Assembly (NCBI GenBank): GCA_013817245.1
Contig: JACDDA010000004.1
Coordinates: 220,450-284,449 of the forward strand
DNA: 64,000 bases
Direction: 5' to 3'
From: Gammaproteobacteria bacterium
GTDB taxonomy: Bacteria; Pseudomonadota; Gammaproteobacteria; HTCC5015
The notes below the pieces were generated by a model. The model was not told where the DNA came from. It saw only the letters and a program-made list of their open reading frames with translations, and ran no database searches. Numbering within the stretch: the stretch's first letter is position 1; the number at the start of each line of letters is the position of its first letter. This document shows, piece by piece, positions 27,177 to 36,530 of this stretch. The translations under genes and the position numbers were made by a program.

Positions 27177-28436
27177 TTAGTCCATGTGCTTGATGATAGC
27201 GTCACCAAATTGTGAGCAGCTAACTTCTTTAGCACCTTCCATCAAACGAGCAAAGTCATACGTGACGGTTTTAGCTTGAATCGCGCCATCAACACCTTTG
27301 ATAATCAGATCAGCGGCTTCTTTCCAACCCAAATGACGCAACATCATTTCAGCAGAAAGAATCAATGAACCAGGATTCACTTTGTCTTGACCCGCATACT
27401 TAGGTGCCGTGCCATGGGTTGCTTCAAAAATCGCAATGCTGTCACTGGAATTTGCACCAGGTGCAATACCAATACCGCCTACTTGCGCAGCTAATGCATC
27501 CGAAATGTAGTCTCCATTCAAATTCAAGGTTGCGATCACGGAATATTCTTCTGGACGTAACAAAATTTGTTGCAAGAACGCATCGGCAATTGCATCTTTT
27601 ACCACAATAGTTTTACCGCTTTTAGGATTCTTAAAGGACATCCACGGACCGCCGTCTAATAATTGTGCGCCAAATTTTTCAACCGCAACTTTGTAACCCC
27701 AGTCTTTAAAAGCACCTTCGGTAAATTTCATGATATTGCCTTTGTGCACGATCGTCAGTGACGGCAAATCATTATCAACAACGTATTGCAGTGCTTTAGT
27801 AACCAAACGCGTAGTGCCTTCCTCAGACACTGGCTTAATACCAATCCCGCAGTTATCCGGGAAACGGATTTTTTTCACGCCCATTTCTTTTTGCAAGAAG
27901 GCAATCACTTTTTTGGCTTCAGCAGAGTCCGCTTTCCATTCAATGCCTGCATAAATGTCTTCCGAATTTTCACGGAAAATGACCATGTCAGTTTTATGCG
28001 GTTCACGTACCGGGCTCGGCACACCTTTAAACCAACGTATTGGACGCAAACAAACGTATAAATCCAATTCTTGACGCAGTGCTACGTTCAAAGAACGAAT
28101 GCCACCACCCACCGGTGTGGTTAACGGACCTTTGATACCCACTACAAATTCTTTAAAAGCTTTTAAGGTTTCTTCAGGCAACCAGGTTTCACCACCATAA
28201 GTCGCGACTGATTTTTCACCTGCATACACTTCCATCCAAGCAATCGATTTTTTGCCGCCATAGGCTTTCTTCACAGCAGCATCCACGACTTTTTTCATGG
28301 GCGGAGTGATGTCGACACCGGTACCGTCACCTTCGATGTACGGAATAATCGGACGATCAGGAACATCCAAAGAAAAATCGCTGTTTACTTTAATTTTGTC
28401 GCCATCAGTGGGGACTTTGATTTTGTCGTACGCCAT
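27177..28436 (-). CDS. icd: NADP-dependent isocitrate dehydrogenase
   Basis: A 419-residue Icd of the E. coli type. Visible features are [15 protein letters not shown] near the N-terminus, the substrate and regulatory loop [34 protein letters not shown], and the late [22 protein letters not shown] segment. It oxidises isocitrate to 2-oxoglutarate in the TCA cycle. The Ser in the RSLNVALRQ loop is the residue phosphorylated by AceK in E. coli; whether this organism has AceK is not visible here. It is divergent from the CysB-like gene. Confidence 0.97.
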   Translation of the reverse strand: MAYDKIKVPTDGDKIKVNSDFSLDVPDRPIIPYIEGDGTGVDITPPMKKVVDAAVKKAYGGKKSIAWMEVYAGEKSVATYGGETWLPEETLKAFKEFVVGIKGPLTTPVGGGIRSLNVALRQELDLYVCLRPIRWFKGVPSPVREPHKTDMVIFRENSEDIYAGIEWKADSAEAKKVIAFLQKEMGVKKIRFPDNCGIGIKPVSEEGTTRLVTKALQYVVDNDLPSLTIVHKGNIMKFTEGAFKDWGYKVAVEKFGAQLLDGGPWMSFKNPKSGKTIVVKDAIADAFLQQILLRPEEYSVIATLNLNGDYISDALAAQVGGIGIAPGANSSDSIAIFEATHGTAPKYAGQDKVNPGSLILSAEMMLRHLGWKEAADLIIKGVDGAIQAKTVTYDFARLMEGAKEVSCSQFGDAIIKHMD

Positions 28437-28560
28437 GCGTTTACTAGCTCCTTACAAGGGCAAAATATCTACAGAGGAAATGAGAGGTTACCTTACTATT
28501 ATACGTGCACTGCTCGCACATGCGTACTGCCACCACCGCTTAAATCAACCCAATTAATCA

Positions 28561-28573
28561 TTAACTTAGTTAA
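28561..28573. promoter_or_regulatory. Palindrome upstream of the LysR gene
   Basis: TTAACTTAGTTAA is a perfect dyad 11 bp before the -35 of the LysR promoter, between icd and the regulator. LysR proteins often bind such dyads for autoregulation; this is inference. Confidence 0.35.
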
Positions 28574-28584
28574 TCATCGCTGCA

Positions 28585-28613
28585 CTGACATTCAATTTTC
28601 CTAATGCTATAGT
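28585..28613 (+). promoter_or_regulatory. Sigma-70 promoter of the CysB-like regulator
   Basis: CTGACA and TATAGT with a 17-bp spacer, predicting transcription from about 28620, 34 nt before the ATG at 28654. Confidence 0.65.
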
Positions 28614-28653
28614 GCCGCGAGCTTGGTTTGGAGCACTACACGGGGATAATTCC

Positions 28654-29601
28654 ATGAGCTTAAGTCAAAATCGACTCAAGCAATTACGCGCCTTTGTACA
28701 TGCAGCCCAAAGCGGCAGCATTTCCAAAGCCGGCGAAAGATTGGATTTGTCCCAGCCGTCAATATCATTACAAATCAAAGGCTTAGAAGAAGAACTTAAA
28801 GTAATTCTCTTTGAGCGGCGCGGCCCGAGAATCAATATCACCCCTGCCGGCAAAATCCTTTTTGAAATGGCAGTGCCTTTAGTAGAAGGTATGGATCGTT
28901 TAGCCGAAGCTTTTGCTGCGCGTTTAGGCGATGTAGAAACTGGCACACTGGACATCGCCGCCGGTGAGGCCACTATCCTCTACATTCTGCCGCCCTTTGT
29001 CGAAGAATTTAATCGGCAATATCCCAACATTGAACTGCGCTTACGCAACGTCACAGGCCGTAATGGCATGGCCTTATTGCGACGTGATGAAGCCGATTTT
29101 GCCGTGGGCTCGATGATCGAACGTGTTGATGATATGAGTTACTTCCCTATTGTTTCTTATGATCCCGTATTGATCACACCCCTCGATCATCCTTTGGCGA
29201 ACCAAACCAATATCACCTTACAAGACATTAGTCCGTATGGCCTCATTTTACCGCCTCGTCATTTAAGCACCTGGCGCATGGTCAAACTAGTTTTTCAACA
29301 ACACAACGTGCCTTATCAAGTAGCACTTGAAGCGGGCGGTTGGGAAGTAATAAAAAAATACGTTGAGCTCGGCATGGGAATTTCCATTGTTACGGATATT
29401 TGTTTAACTGGACAAGAAAAATTAGCCGTCATTCCATTACATCAATATTTTCCAAAACGTTCTTATGGTGTCGTGTTGCGACGCGGCAAATTTGTTTCAG
29501 CACAAGCTCGACGTTTTTTGGAAACCATGGATCCGGATATCCTGCGCAAAATTAACGAAGCCAACACCCAAGAAATTTCTAATGAGATACCTCATGAGTG
29601 A
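28654..29601 (+). CDS. LysR-type regulator, CysB-like
   Basis: A protein of 315 residues from the ATG at 28654, with GGGGAT upstream; an in-frame start at 28612 lies upstream of the predicted transcript. The helix-turn-helix (SISKAGERLDLSQPSISLQIKGLE) is near residues 18-41. The effector domain resembles CysB/Cbl proteins (LPPFVEEFNRQYPNIELRL and the later ITPLDHPLA). CysB-type proteins sense sulfur-compound levels, but the target here is not evident. Its stop overlaps the nudJ start. It could equally be an uncharacterised LysR protein. Confidence 0.82.
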   Translation: MSLSQNRLKQLRAFVHAAQSGSISKAGERLDLSQPSISLQIKGLEEELKVILFERRGPRINITPAGKILFEMAVPLVEGMDRLAEAFAARLGDVETGTLDIAAGEATILYILPPFVEEFNRQYPNIELRLRNVTGRNGMALLRRDEADFAVGSMIERVDDMSYFPIVSYDPVLITPLDHPLANQTNITLQDISPYGLILPPRHLSTWRMVKLVFQQHNVPYQVALEAGGWEVIKKYVELGMGISIVTDICLTGQEKLAVIPLHQYFPKRSYGVVLRRGKFVSAQARRFLETMDPDILRKINEANTQEISNEIPHE

Positions 29602-30052
29602 AGACACTATCTGGAAACCCCACGTCACCGTTGCGTGCGTCATTGAACAAGATGGCCGCTATTTAGTGGTGGAAGAATACGTGAATGATGAACCCATGCT
29701 CAATCAACCCGCAGGACATGTAGAGGAAGGCGAAAATCCTTTGCAAGCGGCAATCCGTGAAACCTTAGAAGAAACGGGTTGGGATATTGAATTAATGTCA
29801 CTGTTAGGCATTTACCGCTGGGTACATCCGGATAAACAAGAAACTTTTTTTCGCTTCACTTTTATTGCGCGCGCTTTGCAACAACGACTGAATGCTAGGC
29901 TCGATCACGGTATTATCGGGCCGTTGTGGCTCACCGAAGATGAAATTCAGGCACGTCATGCACAATTACGCAGCCCTATGATTTTGCAAAGCATTCGTGA
30001 ATATAAAAGTGGAATCTCTTATCCGCTTAGCGTTTTGCGTGATATGGCTTAA
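29594..30052 (+). CDS. nudJ: Nudix phosphatase NudJ
   Basis: A protein of 152 residues from the ATG at 29594, which overlaps the preceding stop and has GAGAT as ribosome site. The Nudix box is intact: GHVEEGENPLQAAIRETLEETGW, with the essential Glu residues. N-terminal KPHVTVACVIEQDGRYLVVEE and C-terminal RSPMILQSIREY match E. coli NudJ, a low-specificity phosphatase acting on thiamine pyrophosphates and nucleotides. It is directly followed by mnmA, the same order as in E. coli. Confidence 0.92.
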   Translation: MSEDTIWKPHVTVACVIEQDGRYLVVEEYVNDEPMLNQPAGHVEEGENPLQAAIRETLEETGWDIELMSLLGIYRWVHPDKQETFFRFTFIARALQQRLNARLDHGIIGPLWLTEDEIQARHAQLRSPMILQSIREYKSGISYPLSVLRDMA

Positions 30053-31141
30053 ATGCACACGCCCTTTATCATGGTCGGTATGTCGGGTGGCGTAGACTCT
30101 GCGGTTACTGCCGCCTTATTAATCGAACAAGGCTATCGTGTCGAAGGCTTGTTCATGAAAAATTGGGAAGAAAGCGACGATGTTGCATATTGTAGCGCGC
30201 AACAAGATATGGAAGACGCTGAACAAGTTTGCCAAGAGCTAGACATTCCTTTGCATAAAATTAATTTCTCACGTCAATATTGGGATCGTGTGTTCAAATA
30301 TTTTCTTGCAGAATACAGCGCAGGCCGCACGCCCAATCCCGATATCATGTGCAATAAAGAAATTAAATTCGATGCTTTTTTAAATTACGCACTGCGCCTT
30401 GGCGCCGATAAAATTGCTACTGGACATTACGCCCGTATTCTAAAAACATCTGACGGTCGGCATCAATTATTAAAAGGTTTAGACACTGATAAAGATCAAA
30501 GTTATTTTCTGCACCGTTTAGGTGAACATGAATTATCTTATTCACTGTTTCCCTTAGGCGAGATGAAAAAAACGGATGTTCGGCAACGTGCCGTCAAAGC
30601 TGGATTTGATAATCATGCAAAAAAAGATAGCACGGGTATTTGTTTTATTGGTGAACGCCGTTTTCGGGATTTCTTAGCGCAATATCTACCCGCACAAAAA
30701 GGTCCGATTAAAACATTAGACGGCACCCTCATCGGCGAACACATGGGCGCCATGTATTACACTCAAGGGCAACGCCAAGGTTTAGGCATAGGCGGCGTCC
30801 GCGCAAATGATGACACTGCATGGTATGTGGCCGATAAAGATGTAACCAGCAACACACTGTATGTAGTGCCCGGCAATGAACATCCCGCCTTATTTAAACA
30901 GCGCTTAACAGCAAGCCAATGTCATTGGGTACAACCATTAACCAGTACGGAATTTTCTGCACAAGCGAAAATTCGTTATCGTCAAAATGACCAAGCTTGC
31001 CACGTTACTGTACATGACGATACCCACGTCACCGTGCATTTTGCCGACGCGCAACGCGCGGTTTCCCCAGGACAATCATTAGTGTTGTATGATGGCGATT
31101 ATTGCTTAGGCGGCGGTGTTATTGATACCGCCGAACATTGA
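30053..31141 (+). CDS. mnmA: tRNA 2-thiouridylase MnmA
   Basis: A 362-residue MnmA (TrmU). The PP-loop SGGVDS is at residues 11-16 and the two catalytic cysteines are in [12 protein letters not shown] and [12 protein letters not shown]. It thiolates U34 of Lys, Glu and Gln tRNAs with sulfur relayed from IscS. The ATG follows the nudJ stop directly (TAAATG), implying coupled translation. The C-terminal beta-barrel ends [12 protein letters not shown] as usual. Confidence 0.97.
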   Translation: MHTPFIMVGMSGGVDSAVTAALLIEQGYRVEGLFMKNWEESDDVAYCSAQQDMEDAEQVCQELDIPLHKINFSRQYWDRVFKYFLAEYSAGRTPNPDIMCNKEIKFDAFLNYALRLGADKIATGHYARILKTSDGRHQLLKGLDTDKDQSYFLHRLGEHELSYSLFPLGEMKKTDVRQRAVKAGFDNHAKKDSTGICFIGERRFRDFLAQYLPAQKGPIKTLDGTLIGEHMGAMYYTQGQRQGLGIGGVRANDDTAWYVADKDVTSNTLYVVPGNEHPALFKQRLTASQCHWVQPLTSTEFSAQAKIRYRQNDQACHVTVHDDTHVTVHFADAQRAVSPGQSLVLYDGDYCLGGGVIDTAEH

Positions 31142-31150
31142 ACCGAATCT

Positions 31151-31789
31151 ATGAACGATAAAAAATACCAACATCAAGTACTCGCACTGGCTGGCCTTTA
31201 CCAAGCCTGCGATGAAGTCCGTCGTGTTGCTTATTCCGGCAAAGTGCGTGCGCCTATTTTAACCACGGCTGTCGACAGTATTTTTGCTTTAGACGCGGAA
31301 AAATTTGATGATATATATGGTGGCCACTGGCCGTTAAAATCTGGTTTTAAATTATTACATCAACAATTAGATCAAGAACAAACAGCAACTGAAACACTAG
31401 AAATATTACCTTACATTAATGTGCTGCAAGTTTTATCCAAACGGTTGCTCAGTTCCAACACAACGTGGGAAGGTTTACGCAAAGATCTAGAAACTATAAA
31501 AAATCGTTTAACGACTACAGAAGCAACTCATCCTGATATTATTGCGGCGCTTGCAGACAGTTATCAAAAATGGATCAGTCCGCTAGGGCCGCGTGTATTA
31601 GTAAATGGCGAACGCGCCTATTTATCAAAACCTGAAAACACCCATTTAATACGTTGTTTATTGCTAGCGGCATTACGATCTGCCGTATTATGGCGCCAAA
31701 GCGGTGGCAACCGTCTCGCCTTTGTGCTATATCGAAAACAGTACATAGAAACATTAGCAACTTTTATTGACACTACACAAGCGCATTAA
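31151..31789 (+). CDS. hflD: High frequency lysogenization protein HflD
   Basis: A 212-residue HflD. The start (HQVLALAGLYQACDEVRRVAYSG) and the C-terminal LIRCLLLAALRSAVLWRQSGG are characteristic. HflD is a peripheral membrane protein; in E. coli it affects lambda CII. Its general role is unclear. The gene is 9 nt after mnmA, and nudJ-mnmA-hflD is an ancient gene order that continues with purB in E. coli but not here, where purB is 14 kb away. Confidence 0.93.
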   Translation: MNDKKYQHQVLALAGLYQACDEVRRVAYSGKVRAPILTTAVDSIFALDAEKFDDIYGGHWPLKSGFKLLHQQLDQEQTATETLEILPYINVLQVLSKRLLSSNTTWEGLRKDLETIKNRLTTTEATHPDIIAALADSYQKWISPLGPRVLVNGERAYLSKPENTHLIRCLLLAALRSAVLWRQSGGNRLAFVLYRKQYIETLATFIDTTQAH

Positions 31790-31792
31790 ACT

Positions 31793-32362
31793 ATGCAGGA
31801 AGATAGATTTCACATTGTATTTCAAGGCAAGCTTCTCGAGGGTCACAGCCCAGCAAACGTGAAGCCTAAATTAGCTGCATTATTTAAAATGAATGATGCA
31901 CAAGTAGAGAATTTATTTTCCGGAAAACCCGTCGTCATCAAAAAAAATGCGGATGGTGCAACCGCTGAAAAATTTAAAGCCGCCTTAAGCAAAGCTGGCG
32001 CTGACTGCAAACTAGTCCCTGCACAAAATACAGAAACACCCTCTGCTACACCCGCAAATAATATTGTCGCTACTGCTGCACCACGAGCCGACACTAAAAA
32101 AAACACCCCTGATATGGAAGGAGTTGCGCTTAGCGACCCACATCAAACGATGGTGAACTTAAGAATACCTGACGATTTGTCGCATTTAAGCATGAGCAAT
32201 GCCGGCGAAGTGCTGGTTGAAAATGCTGCAGAAATTATTTACGAAGCACCCGATTTATCGAAATTAAGCTTAACCAATAATGATGGTTATTTAACCACAC
32301 CCACTACTACACCAGAACCTAAAATAGATACTACGGGCTTATCTCTGAAGCCTGCCGAATAA
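31793..32362 (+). CDS. Conserved hypothetical protein
   Basis: A 189-residue protein starting 3 nt after hflD, so probably part of that transcript. The first 80 residues form a compact alpha/beta segment (HIVFQGKLLEGHSPANVKPKLAALFK, then VENLFSGKPVVIKKN and EKFKAALSKAGADCKL), a pattern seen in gammaproteobacterial proteins with a ferredoxin-like fold. The rest is Thr/Pro/Ala-rich, with recurring DLSxLSxSN phrases (residues 124-130 and 152-159). No signal peptide or membrane helix. Function unknown. Confidence 0.7.
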   Translation: MQEDRFHIVFQGKLLEGHSPANVKPKLAALFKMNDAQVENLFSGKPVVIKKNADGATAEKFKAALSKAGADCKLVPAQNTETPSATPANNIVATAAPRADTKKNTPDMEGVALSDPHQTMVNLRIPDDLSHLSMSNAGEVLVENAAEIIYEAPDLSKLSLTNNDGYLTTPTTTPEPKIDTTGLSLKPAE

Positions 32363-32395
32363 TATCTGCTTCATAATGTATTTAGAACTTCAGTT

Positions 32396-33271
32396 TTAAT
32401 GCAGTCCCGCATCTCGCGCCAAACCAAACGGCGTTAAATCTTGACGCAAGTCGTGTCTTATATCATAGCCTATCGATTTACTGGCGTAATCTAACAACTG
32501 CCGAATCAAAATAGGATTTTTTAAATAAATATCTTCATCAAAATATTTAAACGAACTCACGCCATCGTTTAATAACAAATCTCGATCCACCGACGCCATC
32601 ATTAAATAAATTGCCATTTTGGCATCCTGTCCTCCGCCTTTACGCGAATGAACCAAATTAATCAATTCACGCAATTGAAATTGCGCAATTTTATTAGTCG
32701 TTATATCCAAGGTTTTTTCTATAGCTTGCGCCACAATATTAAAATTTGAATTTCCTGTACGATCAGCCTGCTGATCTACATTTACATTTTTTTCTACATG
32801 TTCGCCACTAACATTAATACTGGCCTCAACATTGGCATCAACACTTCGACGCGCTTGATTATTGAAATTTTTGCCTGTTTTTTCTTTTATAAAATTCGGT
32901 AAAGACACCGCACCCACTGGACAAATGACTCCCATTAAACGCAAAGACTCGATGTGATAAACGACTAGATCAGCGTTTAACGAGAGCGTTTCGCTAATAT
33001 CTGCCACGCTACGCTTACCATTAATTTGCCAAAGAATATTCCAAGCCACTGTTTCAAGCATAAGCTGCTTTACACGTTCTCGCGCTTCTCGCAGCAATCT
33101 AAAACGCATATCTAAAATGCCTTCCAGCGTAAACACGGGAGACTGATTAAGATTTTTTGATTTTTTTATATTTTCAGGAACAGAAAAAGACTTTTCCGCT
33201 ACATCTTGTAAAATCACATCATCAAACTCAAGATCATCAACCTGCTCAATCACAATGACAGAGTCACGCAT
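32396..33271 (-). CDS. Winged-helix-like protein of signalling cassette 1
   Basis: A 291-residue protein, paralogous to the one encoded at 36531-37469. After an acidic N-terminus, residues 50-130 resemble a winged helix (AWNILWQINGKRSVADISETL and HIESLRLMGVICPV). A variable Asn-rich linker is followed by a conserved C-terminal domain from about 195 (QFQLRELINLVHSRKGGGQDAKMAIYLMMASVDRDLL to YDIRHDLRQDLTPFG). There is no receiver or membrane domain. It lies 20 nt after a CheX gene and ends the cassette, so it is a candidate output or partner protein; DNA binding is not proven. Confidence 0.7.
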   Translation of the reverse strand: MRDSVIVIEQVDDLEFDDVILQDVAEKSFSVPENIKKSKNLNQSPVFTLEGILDMRFRLLREARERVKQLMLETVAWNILWQINGKRSVADISETLSLNADLVVYHIESLRLMGVICPVGAVSLPNFIKEKTGKNFNNQARRSVDANVEASINVSGEHVEKNVNVDQQADRTGNSNFNIVAQAIEKTLDITTNKIAQFQLRELINLVHSRKGGGQDAKMAIYLMMASVDRDLLLNDGVSSFKYFDEDIYLKNPILIRQLLDYASKSIGYDIRHDLRQDLTPFGLARDAGLH

Positions 33272-33291
33272 ACTAAAATCCCTTTTAAAAA

Positions 33292-33741
33292 TTAATTAGC
33301 ATTAATACCAATAACAATATCGACTGTCGTTCCTTGCCATTTAACCGGTAAGATCAACGATGTAAATCTTTCTTTAATAAAGTGCCGGCCGTTACAAGCA
33401 ATAATTTTTGGTACTGAAACTTTGAAACGCTCACCAAAACTTTGTCTGGCATTGCTGGAAATAGTGCTGGCTAATTCACCCATAATATCTTGGATCATAA
33501 AACTATCAATATCGGTTTCGCCCATCGCTTTTAATAATTTAGTTATATCATCGCGAGTACTAGTGGCATACACATAACCATGGGCTACACCCGATATCTC
33601 AATTAAACCCGCCACATGTTTCAGTGGTGGATCACCTAATTCGATTTGAGGCTCATCAATATTAGCCAGAATGCCGGTATTTTTCGCAAAAAATTCTAGA
33701 GAAGCATTTGCAAACACTGACAACTCTTGTTCATTTATCAT
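33292..33741 (-). CDS. CheX-like protein with ExxS motif (cassette 1)
   Basis: A 149-residue CheX-family protein, the group of CheY-P phosphatases that includes CheC and FliY. The alpha/beta core is recognisable (VAGLIEISGVAHGYVYA, IQDIMGELASTISSNAR, KVSVPKII). The catalytic motif in active relatives is ExxN; here it is E89-L-A-S92, with Ser in place of the water-orienting Asn, so hydrolysis may be lost and the protein may instead bind or sequester the receiver. Closest in the window to the CheX at 37450-37932. Its start codon overlaps the tail of a CheX relic. Confidence 0.82.
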   Translation of the reverse strand: MINEQELSVFANASLEFFAKNTGILANIDEPQIELGDPPLKHVAGLIEISGVAHGYVYATSTRDDITKLLKAMGETDIDSFMIQDIMGELASTISSNARQSFGERFKVSVPKIIACNGRHFIKERFTSLILPVKWQGTTVDIVIGINAN

Positions 33742-33862
33742 AAAAAAAACTCATTACCGCAAAAAAATTATCAAAGCCTTTTTGTCTGCGACAATCTAAA
33801 GGCACTACAAGCGCAATAGCGCCTGGCGAATTAACAACACAAAATTCATCTTCTTTTAACAT
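33731..33862 (-). pseudogene. 43-codon relic of an ExxN-type CheX gene
   Basis: Between the CheY and CheX genes of cassette 1 a short frame begins MLKEDEF and continues with GAIALVVPLD in the next 20 codons. The same positions of the cassette 2 CheX (37953-38402) read MVKEDEV at its start and KASAFVVPLS near its end. The relic therefore joins the first few codons to the C-terminal part of that gene, with roughly 110 codons deleted. Its ATG overlaps the CheY stop and its TGA overlaps the start of the next CheX. Too short to fold as a CheX; the similarity is over only about 20 positions. Confidence 0.55.
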
Positions 33863-34221
33863 TCTATTTCAGATAATTCTTGTAGCGCTTCATATAATTC
33901 ATCGTCATTAAAGGGTTTGCATAAAAATCCCGCAGCGCCACGTTTAATTGACTCTATCGCTGTCGCTTTATCTGCTAATGCAGAAATAACTAACACGCGT
34001 ACCTCAGGCTCAATTTCTAATAATTGGCGTAAACACTCTAAGCCATCCATTTCAGGCATAGTGATATCCAATGTCACCATTTCAGGACGTAAGCGCGTAA
34101 ATGCACGAACTGCTTCAGCGCCATTTGAGGCAGAAGCTACAATCTCAACACCGCGCGAACTCATGCCGCGCTGAATTTTGTTGCGCATCACTAAAGAATC
34201 ATCCACCACCATCATTTTCAT
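33856..34221 (-). CDS. CheY-like response regulator (cassette 1)
   Basis: A 121-residue stand-alone receiver domain with the full set of active residues: acidic pair D7-D8, phospho-acceptor D52 in VTLDITMPEMDG, the Ser/Thr in VISALAD, and K102 in LCKPF. With no output domain it should act by protein contact like CheY. It starts immediately after the kinase stop (adjacent bases), strongly suggesting the kinase is its phosphodonor. Very similar to the receiver at 38405-38761. Confidence 0.93.
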   Translation of the reverse strand: MKMMVVDDSLVMRNKIQRGMSSRGVEIVASASNGAEAVRAFTRLRPEMVTLDITMPEMDGLECLRQLLEIEPEVRVLVISALADKATAIESIKRGAAGFLCKPFNDDELYEALQELSEIEC

Positions 34222-36363
34222 TTAAGCAACCTTCGCCAGATCATCGAGAGGAAATTTTATGTTGAATTGGCAACCCTTCCCTGGTGCATGTCGTAAAACA
34301 ATAGAACCGCCCACTTCCGCTACTCGTTGTTTAATAATATCCATGCCGACGCCACGACCTGATGCTACATCCACGGAATCTGCCGTTGAAAAACCGGATT
34401 CAAATATTACATTTAACCATTTTGAGTCAGTCGCTTTATCACTGCTCTCCAACAAACCGAGTTCATTCGCTTTTTGTCTAATGCTGTCTAAATTAATACC
34501 TTTGCCATCATCTTGCACACACAACTCATAGCCATCATGACTCATCGTGGTTTTGAGTTTTATTCGACCAATTTCTGATTTTGCAAAAGCTCGTCTTTCA
34601 TGGGGCAGCTCAATGCCATGCGCAACCGCATTACGCAACAATTGCACCGTAATGTCGGCTGCTATCGCGCGGTATTTTTCAGGAAATTGGTCAATATCAA
34701 ATTCACCACCGATCAACTCAATTTGCTTACCGGTTTTTTCACACATACGCAGAGTCATTTTTTGCATAGCACGAACAATCGCGTGTTTATTTTCGGCAGC
34801 TCCGCCAAATTCTGTTTGTAATTGTATTAGTTTTCCCAGCAATTCCATTGTATCGCGCAATACATTGGCGAGCTCATCTAACTGAATGGCGATATTGATA
34901 AAGTCTTCGCCACTAATAGATTCGGATTTTTGATTGAGACATAACAACGCTTCTTCAAACATATGGGCTTGTTCAACGAACAAACCCAAATCTAATAAGG
35001 CGGCATTGCCTTTAATGGTGTGAACAATTCTAAAAATTGGATCAATAATTGATTTTTTTTCAGATAAATTCTCGGAGCTTTTCAGTAATGCATTGATTTC
35101 AGACAGCTGATTGCTGGTGGCGTCGACGAATTGCTTTAACATAGAAGGCCCAACATGGATCAAACCGAACATTAATTCCATTTGGCGTTTAGATTTTTCA
35201 GAAGACGCTTCTAACTTTTCTTCTAATGCTATCTTTATAGTCACATCACTGACTGTCACTAACAAAGATTTAATGCTCTTACCTTCATAAACACGCGAAA
35301 ATTTAAAATCTAGATATTTCTTATGGCTAACGCCACCCACCTCTTTGGTCATTTCTATTTGTTCGACGGGGTTATGACTGGTCAGCATTTTTTCCTTAAC
35401 GGAACGTTTAAACATTAAATCCACATAATCGGACAACATATTAAACGTTTTTTGATCAAGTTGCGGCCGCATAATATCAATGAACCGTCGACCTGCAATA
35501 TCTTCTTCCATTAATATTTTTTTCAAAGATGCTGAATGCTGAGTACCCACAATTCCTTTTTCATCCATTACAAAAAGCCCATCATTGACATAACCTAAAA
35601 TTTCATCAGACTCTCGCTTGGCGCGTATGACTTCAAAAGCATAGGTTTCAACCTTTGCCGCATAATCGCGCACTTCGTCTTCCGATTTTTGCATATTCCG
35701 AATAACGCGAAAATTAATAAAAAAGAAATTTAAAACAGCTAACACTAAACCCGTCAACTGCGTATTCTTCATGGCAGTGGTTTTTGCTTCAGCTTGTTTA
35801 TCTAGCGAATTAGCGAGTGATTGGCCAGCCATCATAAATTGTGGTGCAGCTAAACTTAACTGTTTATGCGCTTTAGCAACCACCGCAACATCTTTACCAT
35901 TAACGAAATAGACTTCTTCCAGCAACAATGCTAAGGGTGGCCAGCTCTGCGCCATCGGTTGAATCAACAGCTTCGTTTTATTATCCAGCGGCTGCAATTT
36001 AATAGGCTGTAAATTCATCCCTGGGGTCCAACCTCCTTGCAGCATGGCCGTTTGCGTATCAGAAAAAATACCTTGTACCATTTGCAATTCTTGAATCACT
36101 GGAGACGTATTACCATTACGCTCGCTTAAAGCATGGAGTTGCCCTACTAAACGGCTTAAATTATCAACCAATACACTTTGGCGATTCGCTAAATTGGCGA
36201 CTTGAGCTAACTGACTGCGCTCTATAGAGAGCTGCATATTGATAATCATGACCGCAATATCGATCACTACAAAAGCCGCAATCGCTGAAATAATAAGGCG
36301 ATAACGACTCAAAATTGCGAACCATTTTGATTTAGAAAATGTGAATGGATTTTGCAGCGTCAC
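34222..36363 (-). CDS. Membrane CheA-like hybrid sensor kinase (cassette 1)
   Basis: 713 residues from a GTG at 36363, chosen because AAGGAG lies six bases upstream; a TTG at 36399 is also in frame. Helices near 22-43 and 203-220 flank a periplasmic sensor resembling the PilJ-type domain (RSQLAQVANLANRQSVLVDNLSRLVGQL). A PAS-like domain (about 250-375) follows, then an Hpt segment with phospho-acceptor His in IVHTIKGNAALLD (about 448), and a CheA-type ATPase with N box LLRNAVAHGIELPHER, G1 DDGKGI and G2 GRGVGMDII. There is no CheW-binding P5 domain and no receiver. It should autophosphorylate in response to an unknown envelope signal and pass phosphate to the adjacent CheY. Confidence 0.85.
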   Translation of the reverse strand: MTLQNPFTFSKSKWFAILSRYRLIISAIAAFVVIDIAVMIINMQLSIERSQLAQVANLANRQSVLVDNLSRLVGQLHALSERNGNTSPVIQELQMVQGIFSDTQTAMLQGGWTPGMNLQPIKLQPLDNKTKLLIQPMAQSWPPLALLLEEVYFVNGKDVAVVAKAHKQLSLAAPQFMMAGQSLANSLDKQAEAKTTAMKNTQLTGLVLAVLNFFFINFRVIRNMQKSEDEVRDYAAKVETYAFEVIRAKRESDEILGYVNDGLFVMDEKGIVGTQHSASLKKILMEEDIAGRRFIDIMRPQLDQKTFNMLSDYVDLMFKRSVKEKMLTSHNPVEQIEMTKEVGGVSHKKYLDFKFSRVYEGKSIKSLLVTVSDVTIKIALEEKLEASSEKSKRQMELMFGLIHVGPSMLKQFVDATSNQLSEINALLKSSENLSEKKSIIDPIFRIVHTIKGNAALLDLGLFVEQAHMFEEALLCLNQKSESISGEDFINIAIQLDELANVLRDTMELLGKLIQLQTEFGGAAENKHAIVRAMQKMTLRMCEKTGKQIELIGGEFDIDQFPEKYRAIAADITVQLLRNAVAHGIELPHERRAFAKSEIGRIKLKTTMSHDGYELCVQDDGKGINLDSIRQKANELGLLESSDKATDSKWLNVIFESGFSTADSVDVASGRGVGMDIIKQRVAEVGGSIVLRHAPGKGCQFNIKFPLDDLAKVA

Positions 36364-36530
36364 CAGGGTCTCCTTACCCAAGGTCAAAAAAATGCCCAAC
36401 CATCCTCAGTACAGATCGTTGGCATATGCTGCATAGCGGCAAGTTGCGCTATTTGTTGAGGGCTTTTTAAGAATCTATTACTACATGTCCAAGATGAGCG
36501 TCATGGTCTTTAAACCAAAGCAATGGGGGC

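Noticed and set aside
36400..36530. Sigma-28-like site (TCAA-N15-GCCGCTAT) upstream of the cassette 1 kinase
   Set aside because: Three mismatches to consensus in twelve positions; such matches occur by chance.
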